Below are positions 7,979-15,403 of a stretch of 64,000 nucleotides of DNA, piece by piece. Source of the stretch: Flavobacterium antarcticum DSM 19726 (lineage in GTDB: Bacteria; Bacteroidota; Bacteroidia; Flavobacteriales; Flavobacteriaceae); the NCBI RefSeq assembly GCF_000419685.1, contig NZ_ATTM01000003.1, forward strand, positions 846 through 64,845, read 5' to 3'. A program made the position numbers and the translations under genes. Below the pieces are notes generated by a model. It was not told the DNA's origin and did no database searches. It worked only from the letters and a program-made list of their open reading frames with translations. Position 1 is the stretch's first letter. Each line of letters opens with the position of its first letter.

Positions 7979-10118
7979 ATCCTTTAATCTTCTTTGCAGG
8001 AACTTGTTTTTTATCTAAACCTCGTTTTCTCAATAAAGGTTCGATACTTGGTTCCGCTCCTCGAAAGCGTTTGTACAAAACCATTGGGTCTTCGGTTCCC
8101 CCTTTTTCTAAAACGTTTTCACGAAACGATTTTGCCATTTCAGGATTGAATAATGTTGTAGTTTTGAATGCTTCAAAAGCATCTGTATCCAAAACCCCCG
8201 ACCATATATAACTGTAGTATCCTGAAGAATATCCACCCGAGAAAATGTGTTGAAAATACGTGCTTCTGTAACGTGGAATAATTGCATCAATCAAACCAAT
8301 TTTTTGCATCGCGTTTTTCTCAAAAGTATTCGCGTCAAGCGTAATTGCAGCAGTTTGTGAATGGTAATCCATGTCTAATAACGATGCCGCCAAATATTCG
8401 ACAGTAGTAAATCCTTGGTCAAACGTTCCTGCTTTTTGTAATTTTTCAATCAATGCATTAGGAATCGTCTCGCCTGTTTTATAGTGTTTCGCATACATTT
8501 TTAGTACTTCAGGTTCCGCTGCCCAATTTTCCATAATTTGCGAAGGTAACTCTACGAAATCTCTCGGAACGCTTGTTCCTGCAAGACTTTTATAAGTTAC
8601 ATCCGACAACAAACCGTGTAATGCGTGTCCAAATTCGTGGAAATAAGTCGTCACTTCATCAAAAGTCAACAAAGCTGGAGCATCAGCTGTAGGTTTTGTA
8701 AAATTACAAACGATTGAAATTACCGGAGCTTGTCTCACGCCGTCTTTTGTTTCTTGATTTCTGTAAGAAGTCATCCAAGCGCCACTTCTTTTTGAAGCTC
8801 TCGGGTGAAAATCCATGTATAAAATCCCAACATGCGTTCCATTTGCTTCTGTAACTTCCCAAGCCGTAACCTCTTCATGATACACTGGAATGTCGGTGAG
8901 CTGCTTGAATTTCAAACCGTATAAATTTTCGGTCACTTGAAAAACACCTTTTCGAACGTTGTCTAAGCTGAAATAAGGTTTCAATTCTTGTTCGTCTAAA
9001 TCAAATCGCTGTTTTCTGATTTTCTCGGTATAATACCTCCAATCGTAAGGCTGAACTTTATCTTTAATTCCTTCTTTGTACATCATTTTTTGAATGTCGG
9101 CAGCTTCAACTTTAGCAATTTCTAAAGCAGGTTTCCACAAATCATTCAATAATTTGGCCACATTTTCAGGTTTCTTAGCCATCGATTCTTCTAGAACATA
9201 ATCAGCATGTGATTTATAACCTAACAATCGCGCTTTTTCGCCACGAAGATTGGCTAATTTTACCGCGTTCTCTTTGTTGTCAAACTCGTTATCGTTATTC
9301 GCTCGCATTTGGTACGCATTCCAAATTTCTTGGCGTAACTTTCTGTTGGAACTGTATTGCAAAAACGGCATCACGCTCGAATTGGAAAGCGTAAACACCC
9401 ATTTTCCTGCTTTACCTTTAGCTTTTGCATCTGACGCAGCCGCTTCGATAAGTTGGCTTGGTAATCCTGCTAATTCCTTTTTGTCTGAAATTACCAATTC
9501 ATATTTATTCGTTTCGGCTAGAATATTCTGACCGTATTTCAAACCTGTAATAGAAAGTTCGGCGTTAATTTTTCGCAATTTATCTTTATCGGTCGCTGAC
9601 AAATTTGCACCACTTCTGACAAAGGATTTATGGCGGTTTTCTAAAAGTTTCGCTTGTTCTAAATTCAAGTTTAAGCTTTCTTTTTTGTTCCAAAGTGTTT
9701 TCACACGAGCAAATAATTTTTCATTCAAGGAAATATTATCATAGTGCGAAGATAAATTTGGCGCAATTTCTTTAGCAAGCGCTTGAAGTTCGTCGTTTGT
9801 ATTGGCTGAATTGTAGTTGCCAAAAACGCGGTTTACTTCCGAAAGTAATTGACCCACATTTTCCATTGCCAAAATAGTGTTTTCGAAAGTGGGTGCTTCC
9901 GGATTATTTGCAATTGCGTTGATTTCAACTTCATTTCTTTTAATCCCTTCTAAAATAGCGGGTTTAAAATGTTCGTTTTTAATTTTATCAAACGCCGGAA
10001 CATTAAAAGGCGTGTTGTAGGATTGAAAAAATAGATTCACGGCTTGCTTTTTTTCTTGTGCTTCCATTGGAAAAAAAGAGCCAATGGTCAGCAAAATTAG
10101 AAGAGATTTTGATTTCAT
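7977..10118 (-). CDS. M3 family metallopeptidase (peptidyl-dipeptidase Dcp-like)
   Basis: Zinc peptidase of the thimet oligopeptidase/Dcp family, 713 residues, probably periplasmic: it starts with a signal peptide (MKSKSLLILLTIGSFFPMEAQ). The active-site helix YFHEFGHALHGLLS (HExxH near residue 493) is intact. A downstream Glu ligand is available in PSQIMENWAAEPE about 25 residues later. C-terminal family signatures such as GYSSGYYSYIWS and the terminal FRGAEPSIEPLLRKRGL are present. The length and order match Dcp-like enzymes, which remove C-terminal dipeptides. Transcribed alone towards the MscS gene. Confidence 0.95.
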   Translation of the reverse strand: MKSKSLLILLTIGSFFPMEAQEKKQAVNLFFQSYNTPFNVPAFDKIKNEHFKPAILEGIKRNEVEINAIANNPEAPTFENTILAMENVGQLLSEVNRVFGNYNSANTNDELQALAKEIAPNLSSHYDNISLNEKLFARVKTLWNKKESLNLNLEQAKLLENRHKSFVRSGANLSATDKDKLRKINAELSITGLKYGQNILAETNKYELVISDKKELAGLPSQLIEAAASDAKAKGKAGKWVFTLSNSSVMPFLQYSSNRKLRQEIWNAYQMRANNDNEFDNKENAVKLANLRGEKARLLGYKSHADYVLEESMAKKPENVAKLLNDLWKPALEIAKVEAADIQKMMYKEGIKDKVQPYDWRYYTEKIRKQRFDLDEQELKPYFSLDNVRKGVFQVTENLYGLKFKQLTDIPVYHEEVTAWEVTEANGTHVGILYMDFHPRASKRSGAWMTSYRNQETKDGVRQAPVISIVCNFTKPTADAPALLTFDEVTTYFHEFGHALHGLLSDVTYKSLAGTSVPRDFVELPSQIMENWAAEPEVLKMYAKHYKTGETIPNALIEKLQKAGTFDQGFTTVEYLAASLLDMDYHSQTAAITLDANTFEKNAMQKIGLIDAIIPRYRSTYFQHIFSGGYSSGYYSYIWSGVLDTDAFEAFKTTTLFNPEMAKSFRENVLEKGGTEDPMVLYKRFRGAEPSIEPLLRKRGLDKKQVPAKKIKG

Positions 10119-10264
10119 TTTATTATGTTTAATAGGAACGTAAACTTAACTGAAATATAATAGGAAGGAAAGTTTCAAAAGTTAAAGTCAAGGTAAAAAT
10201 TGCAGTTTCAAATGCTATAGCTGAAGAGAATCGCTAAAAAATAAATTTTTCAGTTAGAACCAAA

Positions 10265-10296
10265 AAAAAAGTCCAAACGTTTGTTTGGACTTTTTT
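10265..10296 (-). terminator. Terminator of tRNA-Leu
   Basis: Stem GTCCAAAC / GTTTGGAC around a GTTT centre, extended by A/T pairs and flanked by long A and T runs. On the minus strand it lies just downstream of the tRNA. Confidence 0.85.
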
Positions 10297-10297
10297 G

Positions 10298-10379
10298 TGC
10301 GGATAATAGGACTCGAACCTACACGCCTTGCGGCACCAGATCCTAAGTCTGGCATGTCTACCAATTTCACCATATCCGC
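10298..10379 (-). tRNA. tRNA-Leu (anticodon UAG)
   Basis: 82-base leucine tRNA with acceptor GCGGATA/TATCCGC, a D-arm with GGTAGAC, and anticodon stem CCAGA/TCTGG around the loop CTTAGGA (anticodon TAG). A class II variable arm (GTGCCGCAAGGCGT) and a T-loop GTTCGAGTC follow. CCA is not encoded. A strong terminator follows directly. Confidence 0.96.
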
Positions 10380-10441
10380 GAAATTCGTGAGTGCAAATAT
10401 AAACATATCTATTAAACTACAAACATTCAGAACTAAAAAAT

Positions 10442-11215
10442 TTACTTATTTTCGGTATTAAATTTTCGACGTTCCTTAAACCACTCATTTCCAATTAAAA
10501 TCATCAAAACACTTCCCAAGACAAGCGATGAACCAATAGTTCCCAAATTCAAACCGCCTTTATCAACGGATTTTGTTAGTAAATCTCCAAAAGTCGCGCC
10601 AAATGGTCGTGTCAGCACAAACGCTATCCAAAACAAAAGCACTCGTGAAATTTTGGTAAAGAAAAACAAACCAACTAAAATCAGCAATAAACTCCCAATT
10701 AACAAAGCACCTCCGCTAAACCCTAATCCCGAATCATCGGCGAGAAAGTCTCCTAAAGCAGTTCCTAATGTATTTGAAACTAAAATCGTCAACCAGTAAA
10801 AAACTTCCACTTTTCGAGAATGAACATTGGTTACAGAAAGTGATTTTTCTGAAAAATACCAAACCGACAACATCATTATTAACGTCGAAAACAAAATCAA
10901 GGAACCAGTCAAATAACCCAATCCCAAAGTACGGTCCATGAAATCTGAAATTGTCGTTCCAGCCGTACTCGTAGAAATAATAACCAACCAATATAAAATA
11001 GGATTGTACTTTTTAGCAAATAATTGCATCAAAAACGTTAAAACAAAAAACCCCAATAAAACCAATGAACTCAATCCATAACCCCAATTGAAAGTCATTG
11101 ACAACATGTCGCCTGCCGTTTCTCCTAATGTGGTTGCGCTGATTTTCATAATCCAAAAAAGCACGGTTACATCTGCTACTTTTTTGACAATATCATGACT
11201 ATTATTTGCATTCAT
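10442..11215 (-). CDS. COG4705-like polytopic membrane protein
   Basis: 257-residue integral membrane protein with about eight hydrophobic segments, resembling the uncharacterised COG4705 family. It consists of four related units, each with a short GxxxxD motif after a Ser/Thr-rich turn, then a Gly-rich turn: TTLGETAGD (about residue 28), STAGTTISD (about 84), NTLGTALGD (about 149) and RPFGATFGD (about 207). The four conserved Asp residues suggest a pseudo-symmetric transporter or metal-binding channel, which is inference. Monocistronic, between tRNA-Leu and the divergent M20 peptidase gene. Confidence 0.82.
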   Translation of the reverse strand: MNANNSHDIVKKVADVTVLFWIMKISATTLGETAGDMLSMTFNWGYGLSSLVLLGFFVLTFLMQLFAKKYNPILYWLVIISTSTAGTTISDFMDRTLGLGYLTGSLILFSTLIMMLSVWYFSEKSLSVTNVHSRKVEVFYWLTILVSNTLGTALGDFLADDSGLGFSGGALLIGSLLLILVGLFFFTKISRVLLFWIAFVLTRPFGATFGDLLTKSVDKGGLNLGTIGSSLVLGSVLMILIGNEWFKERRKFNTENK

Positions 11216-11353
11216 TAGTTCCTTATTTATAATTAATTAGAAAATCATACACTACAAATAACTTCAAAGTACTTCACTTTCGTACATTAAAAACAGCATC
11301 TTAATCAACCTTTAAGAAATAGGAAATAAGTGGGAAATTGGATTTTCAATTTG

Positions 11354-11361
11354 TATATTTG
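11354..11361 (+). promoter_or_regulatory. Candidate -7 element of the M20 dipeptidase gene
   Basis: TATATTTG, a full match to TAnnTTTG, 25 bases before the ATG at 11387. Confidence 0.5.
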
Positions 11362-11386
11362 ACGTTACAAACAATTACAACACCTT

Positions 11387-12775
11387 ATGAACGACATTAA
11401 AAAATACGTACAAGAAAACAAACAACGGTTCATTGACGAACTGATTGAACTCCTAAAAATACCTTCTGTAAGTGCCGATTCTGCTTATTCACAAGACGTT
11501 ATTGATACGGCAGATGCAGTAAAATCGCGACTTGAAGAAGCAGGTTGCGACAAAGTTGAAATCTGCGACACTCCAGGTTACCCAATTGTTTATGGTGAAA
11601 AAATGATTGACCCAAAATTACCAACTATTTTGGTTTACGGTCATTACGATGTTCAACCGCCAGACCCGATGGAATTGTGGACTTCCCCTCCATTCGAGCC
11701 TGTAATTAAGAAAACAGAAATTCATCCTGAAGGAGCAATTTTCGCTCGTGGTTCATGCGACGACAAAGGTCAAATGTACATGCACGTCAAAGCGTTGGAA
11801 TACATGGTAAAAACCAATAATCTTCCTTGCAACGTCAAATTCATGATTGAAGGTGAAGAAGAAGTAGGTTCAACAAGTTTGAGTTGGTTTGTAGAACGCA
11901 ACCAAGAAAAACTTAAAAACGACGTGATTTTAATTTCTGATACAGGAATGATTTCTAACGAACAACCTTCGATAACTACAGGTTTGAGAGGTTTAAGTTA
12001 TGTAGAAGTTGAAGTTAAAGGACCAAACCGCGATTTACATTCGGGATTATATGGTGGAGCTGTGGCAAATCCAATCAACATTTTAGCAAAAATGATTGCT
12101 TCTCTTCACGACGAAAACAACCATATTACGATTCCAGGTTTCTACGATAAAGTACAAGACCTTTCGGATGCAGAACGTGCTGAAATGGCAAAAGCGCCGT
12201 TTTCATTAGACGCTTATAAAAAAGCACTTGATCTAAACGACGTTTACGGAGAAAAAGGCTACACAACTAATGAAAGAAATTCAATCCGTCCAACATTAGA
12301 CGTAAACGGCATTTGGGGTGGTTATCAAGGTGAAGGTGCCAAAACAGTTATTGCAAGTTCGGCTTTCGCTAAAATATCTATGCGTTTGGTTCCAAATCAA
12401 GAATGGCATGAAATCACTGACTTGTTCACCAAACATTTCGAAAGTCTAGCGCCAAGTGGTGTGACTGTAAAAGTGACGCCGCACCACGGAGGTCAAGGTT
12501 ACGTAACGCCAATTGACAGCATCGGTTATCAAGCCGCAGACAAAGCATACCATGAAAGTTTTGGCGTGAAGCCAATTCCAGTTCGTTCGGGAGGAAGTAT
12601 TCCAATCGTTGCTTTGTTTGAAAAAGAGTTGAAATCAAAAACTATTTTAATGGGATTCGGACTTGATTCAGACGCGATTCACTCGCCAAATGAGCACTTC
12701 GGGATTTTCAATTACTTAAAAGGAATCGAAACTATTCCGTTGTTTTACAAGTATTTTGTCGAGCTTTCGAAATAG
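11387..12775 (+). CDS. M20 family dipeptidase
   Basis: Dinuclear zinc peptidase of the M20/carnosinase-like group, 462 residues, cytoplasmic (no signal peptide). The metal and catalytic residues are visible: VYGHYDVQPPDP (about residues 83-94), the bridging Asp in RGSCDDKGQ (about 126), the Glu pair in EGEEEVGS (about 155-162), and the late His in DAIHSPNEHF near residue 430. The dimerisation or lid domain sits at about 205-370. It cleaves short peptides; the exact substrate is not predictable. Followed by a terminator and then a structured repeat on the opposite strand. Confidence 0.94.
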   Translation: MNDIKKYVQENKQRFIDELIELLKIPSVSADSAYSQDVIDTADAVKSRLEEAGCDKVEICDTPGYPIVYGEKMIDPKLPTILVYGHYDVQPPDPMELWTSPPFEPVIKKTEIHPEGAIFARGSCDDKGQMYMHVKALEYMVKTNNLPCNVKFMIEGEEEVGSTSLSWFVERNQEKLKNDVILISDTGMISNEQPSITTGLRGLSYVEVEVKGPNRDLHSGLYGGAVANPINILAKMIASLHDENNHITIPGFYDKVQDLSDAERAEMAKAPFSLDAYKKALDLNDVYGEKGYTTNERNSIRPTLDVNGIWGGYQGEGAKTVIASSAFAKISMRLVPNQEWHEITDLFTKHFESLAPSGVTVKVTPHHGGQGYVTPIDSIGYQAADKAYHESFGVKPIPVRSGGSIPIVALFEKELKSKTILMGFGLDSDAIHSPNEHFGIFNYLKGIETIPLFYKYFVELSK

Positions 12776-12799
12776 ATTTTTTTAAATTAATACTATTAA

Positions 12800-12837
12800 A
12801 ATCCGTTTATTCTTCAAGAGTAAACGGATTTTTTTTA
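12800..12837 (+). terminator. Terminator of the M20 dipeptidase gene
   Basis: AATCCGTTTA / TAAACGGATT stem of 10 bp, an 11-base loop, then eight T residues. Confidence 0.88.
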
Positions 12838-12860
12838 TTTGCTATTTTCAATAATTATTT

Positions 12861-12967
12861 GGGCGTTCCCTCGTCGCGTCGAAAAGGACGAGACGATGTC
12901 GCGTCTTCCGCTGTATCGTTTGTAAAGCTTTCGCATTACAAAAGGATGCCGCTGCAACCGCTAACGC
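12861..12967 (-). repeat. Structured intergenic element, copy 1 (minus orientation)
   Basis: Member of a six-copy family in this window. On the minus strand it reads a conserved GTTGCAGCGGCATCC, a hairpin TTTGTAA / TTACAAA (12919-12942) and a conserved GATACAGCGGA. The short outer stem here is GCG/CGC (12961-12959 with 12903-12901); other copies use CCG/CGG, CCCG/CGGG, CCAG/CTGG or GGG/CCC. An extra GCGTT/AACGC closing pair and a GC-rich hairpin lie at the outer ends. Probably the same conserved RNA or mobile element as copies 2-6. Confidence 0.7.
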
Positions 12968-13069
12968 AAACCCATTTTCAATTTAAAACATTCTTTTATT
13001 TCAAATAAAAACTGTCATATCAGCTACAATCAATTCAAAAAAATTTCAAAGTTTTAACTTTAGGAGGAA

Positions 13070-13102
13070 AGCTTTGTCAAAGTTTAAAGCTTTGACAAAG
13101 CT
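13070..13102. repeat. Perfect hairpin AGCTTTGTCAAAG / CTTTGACAAAGCT
   Basis: Thirteen-base perfect inverted repeat with a 7-base loop, in the non-coding stretch between the M20 and DUF4407 genes. It lacks a T run, so it is not a clear terminator. Other than this, structured copy 1 and the promoter, nothing was recognised between 12838 and 13214. Confidence 0.6.
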
Positions 13103-13154
13103 ATTTTAAAAGCAAACCAGTCAGCGATTTATACCATAAATACTATTTTGGCGT

Positions 13155-13162
13155 TACTTTTG
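13155..13162 (+). promoter_or_regulatory. Candidate -7 element of the DUF4407 gene
   Basis: TACTTTTG matches TAnnTTTG, giving a leader of about 45 bases before the ATG at 13215. Confidence 0.4.
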
Positions 13163-13214
13163 TTAATCATCATCAATCATTAATGCTGAATTTATTTCAG
13201 TAAAATCAATCATC

Positions 13215-14315
13215 ATGTTACAATCATTTTTTATTTCCTGTTCAGGAGCCGATCGCGAGGTCTTGAAATCGTGTTCAGACGGCGAAAAAACCAAATTTAT
13301 CGGCATTGGCGGAACCGTTTTCTTCACAGCTGTTATGGCATTTATCGCTAGTGCTTACGCTTTATTTACAGTCTTTGATACCATTTATATTGCTCTTGGC
13401 TTTGCATTAGTTTGGAGTTTATTGATTTTCAATCTCGACAGGTTTATTGTTTCCACAATTAGAAAAAGAGATTCGTTTTGGAGCGAATTTGTGCAAGCGA
13501 CTCCTCGAATTATATTAGCTTTAATTATTGCAATCGTCATTTCAAAACCTTTAGAAATCAAGATTTTTGAAAAAGAAATCAACACCGTTCTTTTGAAAGA
13601 AAAAAATGCAATGATGCTGACCAATAAGAAGGAAGTTGCTAATTATTTCCAAACCGATTTAGACAAAAACAAATCGCAAGTGGACAGTTTAAAAGCTGAA
13701 ATTCTAAAAAAAGAGAAGGAAGTCAACACGCTTTATGAAACCTACATTACGGAAGCGGAAGGAACTGCGGGAACGAAGAAACTCGGAAAAGGTCCTGTTT
13801 TTAAAGAGAAAATTGCCAAGCATGATTTGGCGAAAGCCGAATTAGACACGTTACGGAAAAACAATCTAGTGAAAATTGCCGAAGCGGAAACCTCAACGAA
13901 AACTATTCAAACAGATTTAGATAAAAAGCTAACCGAAACCCAACCTATAATTGATGGTTTTGATGGTTTGATGGCACGAATTAATGCATTGAACAAACTT
14001 CCGTGGTTGCCTTCTTTCTTTATTATGCTTTTATTTTTAGCCATCGAAACTTCTCCAATTATCGCTAAATTATTGGCTCCAAAAGGAGCATATGATTTGA
14101 AATTAGAAGATTTAGAAACTGCATTACAAGCTACAATCACACAAGACAAATACCAACGCGAATTACTCGTGAAAACCAGTGCTAAGATGTACGATAAGGT
14201 TTACGAAGACCTCGCAACTGATAAAGATGTATTGAAGTCAAATTATCAAAAAGCGAAAGAATTACTTGAGCGTCAAGCAGAAAGTTTCGTAGAAAAGCAG
14301 AAGAAAACACTTTAA
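13215..14315 (+). CDS. DUF4407 domain-containing membrane protein
   Basis: 366-residue membrane protein of the DUF4407 family, function unknown. The N-terminus LQSFFISCSGADREVL and the segment SLLIFNLDRFIVSTIRK are typical. Hydrophobic segments lie at about 30-55, 58-78, 95-115 and 265-285. Between the third and fourth lies a long charged helical region (about 120-255, rich in K, E, D and L) predicted to form a coiled coil, and a second coiled-coil tail ends the protein. No enzymatic motif is seen. Monocistronic, closed by a terminator. Confidence 0.9.
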   Translation: MLQSFFISCSGADREVLKSCSDGEKTKFIGIGGTVFFTAVMAFIASAYALFTVFDTIYIALGFALVWSLLIFNLDRFIVSTIRKRDSFWSEFVQATPRIILALIIAIVISKPLEIKIFEKEINTVLLKEKNAMMLTNKKEVANYFQTDLDKNKSQVDSLKAEILKKEKEVNTLYETYITEAEGTAGTKKLGKGPVFKEKIAKHDLAKAELDTLRKNNLVKIAEAETSTKTIQTDLDKKLTETQPIIDGFDGLMARINALNKLPWLPSFFIMLLFLAIETSPIIAKLLAPKGAYDLKLEDLETALQATITQDKYQRELLVKTSAKMYDKVYEDLATDKDVLKSNYQKAKELLERQAESFVEKQKKTL

Positions 14316-14370
14316 ACTTCACTTTTTCAAAATGAAATAAATTTCAACTTAAGACAATAGAAATTATTCG

Positions 14371-14397
14371 AAATCCACTTTCCACAGTGGATTTTTG
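14371..14397 (+). terminator. Terminator of the DUF4407 gene
   Basis: AAATCCACT / AGTGGATTT stem, 6-base loop, then a T-rich tail. Confidence 0.85.
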
Positions 14398-14534
14398 CTT
14401 TTTAAATTCATACAGGATTTATTGGAGTTTTGATTTGTATACTAGTAATTTAAAAAGAAAACCTGTTTCTAAAATTTATTTCTTGTCAAATTTAACGCAC
14501 AACGTGTTGAACATCTTTACAATAAAATATTTGC

Positions 14535-14578
14535 TTCTACGTTTGTAGAATAAGAAATAGTTTTCTACATTTGTAGAA
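14535..14578 (+). promoter_or_regulatory. Double BlaI/MecI-type operator containing the promoter
   Basis: Two near-identical dyads, TTCTACGTTTGTAGAA (14535-14550) and TTCTACATTTGTAGAA (14563-14578), with centres 28 bp apart. The core TACAnnTGTA is the known BlaI/MecI half-site arrangement. The second dyad contains TACATTTG, a Bacteroidota -7 element, 20 bases after the TTTG (-33) inside the first dyad. A repressor on these sites would therefore cover both promoter elements. The BlaI-family gene is the second gene downstream. Confidence 0.82.
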
Positions 14579-14592
14579 CAAGAATTTAAAAA

Positions 14593-15021
14593 ATGTCTGT
14601 AATCCGAATTTTAAGTTTACTTTTAATCTGCACTTGCCTGCTTTCAAGTTGCAAAACCAACCAACGAAAAAACGGAGAAAAAACAGGAAGATGGATTTAT
14701 AAAGACCAAGTTTCGGATGGATTCCTGATTTCGAAAGGCAGATATAAAAACGATTTCGAAAAAGGAACTTGGCGAGAATACAGCAATAAGAAGTTGGTTT
14801 CAAAAAAAAGATATAAAAACGGTATTTGCTATACAACCGACTATCATTTGAATGGTAAAAAAATGTCTGAAGGAATTTCAAAATTAGAAATCAACAGTAC
14901 CAACATGCATTGGTTTTTATCCGGCGAATGGAAATTCTACGACGAAAACGGTACATTCTTGGGTTCCCAATTTTACAAAAGAGGAACGCCAATCGCAACA
15001 ACTTTAGATACCTTAAATTAA
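14593..15021 (+). CDS. Small lipoprotein with YwqK/MORN-like repeats
   Basis: 142-residue predicted lipoprotein. The signal peptide ends in the lipobox LLSSC (Cys near residue 19). The mature part has repeated short strands of the type G-x-W-x-x-Y/K-x-G (KTGRWIYKD, KGTWREYSNKK, YHLNGKKMSEG, SGEWKFYDENGTFLG), as in YwqK/MORN-repeat proteins. It is the first gene after the double BlaI-like operator, followed after 10 bases by the BlaI repressor and then the M56 peptidase, so the three form one operon. Its function is not known; a target or reporter for the sensor peptidase is inference. Confidence 0.8.
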   Translation: MSVIRILSLLLICTCLLSSCKTNQRKNGEKTGRWIYKDQVSDGFLISKGRYKNDFEKGTWREYSNKKLVSKKRYKNGICYTTDYHLNGKKMSEGISKLEINSTNMHWFLSGEWKFYDENGTFLGSQFYKRGTPIATTLDTLN

Positions 15022-15031
15022 ACATAAAAGC

Positions 15032-15403
15032 ATGGAACTTACCGCAACCGAAGAACAATTAATGCAGTATTTGTGGAGCATAAAAAAAGGTTTTATGAAA
15101 GACCTTTTAGAATGTTATCCAGAGCCAAAACCTGCGTCAACAACAGCCGCTACTTTGCTTAAGCGAATGATTGACAAGAAGTTTGTGAGTTATATTTTGA
15201 TTGGAAATAACCGAGAATATTTTCCTTTAGTAAAAAAGGAAGCTTATTTTTCGAAGCATGTCAACGGATTGATTAAAAATTTCTTTAATGATTCTGCGTC
15301 CCAATTTGCATCGTTTTTTACTACACAAACGGATTTATCAGAATCGGAATTAAAGGAATTGCAGCAGCTAATTGATATTCAACTTAAAAAGAAACAGCAA
15401 TGA
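15032..15403 (+). CDS. BlaI/MecI/CopY family transcriptional repressor
   Basis: 123-residue winged-helix repressor. The N-terminal DNA-binding domain (about residues 1-75) starts with LTATEEQLMQYLWSIKKGF and includes the recognition-helix region STTAATLLKRMIDKKFVSY, both typical of BlaI/MecI. The C-terminal helices (about 80-123) form the dimer interface that is cleaved or displaced in BlaR1-controlled systems. Its stop overlaps the ATG of the M56 peptidase by 4 bases. It most likely represses its own operon through the dyads at 14535-14578. Confidence 0.95.
   Translation: MELTATEEQLMQYLWSIKKGFMKDLLECYPEPKPASTTAATLLKRMIDKKFVSYILIGNNREYFPLVKKEAYFSKHVNGLIKNFFNDSASQFASFFTTQTDLSESELKELQQLIDIQLKKKQQ

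Noticed and set aside
12861..12967. Insertion sequence remnant
   Set aside because: No transposase fragment or target duplication is visible; the segment fits the six-copy structured element instead.
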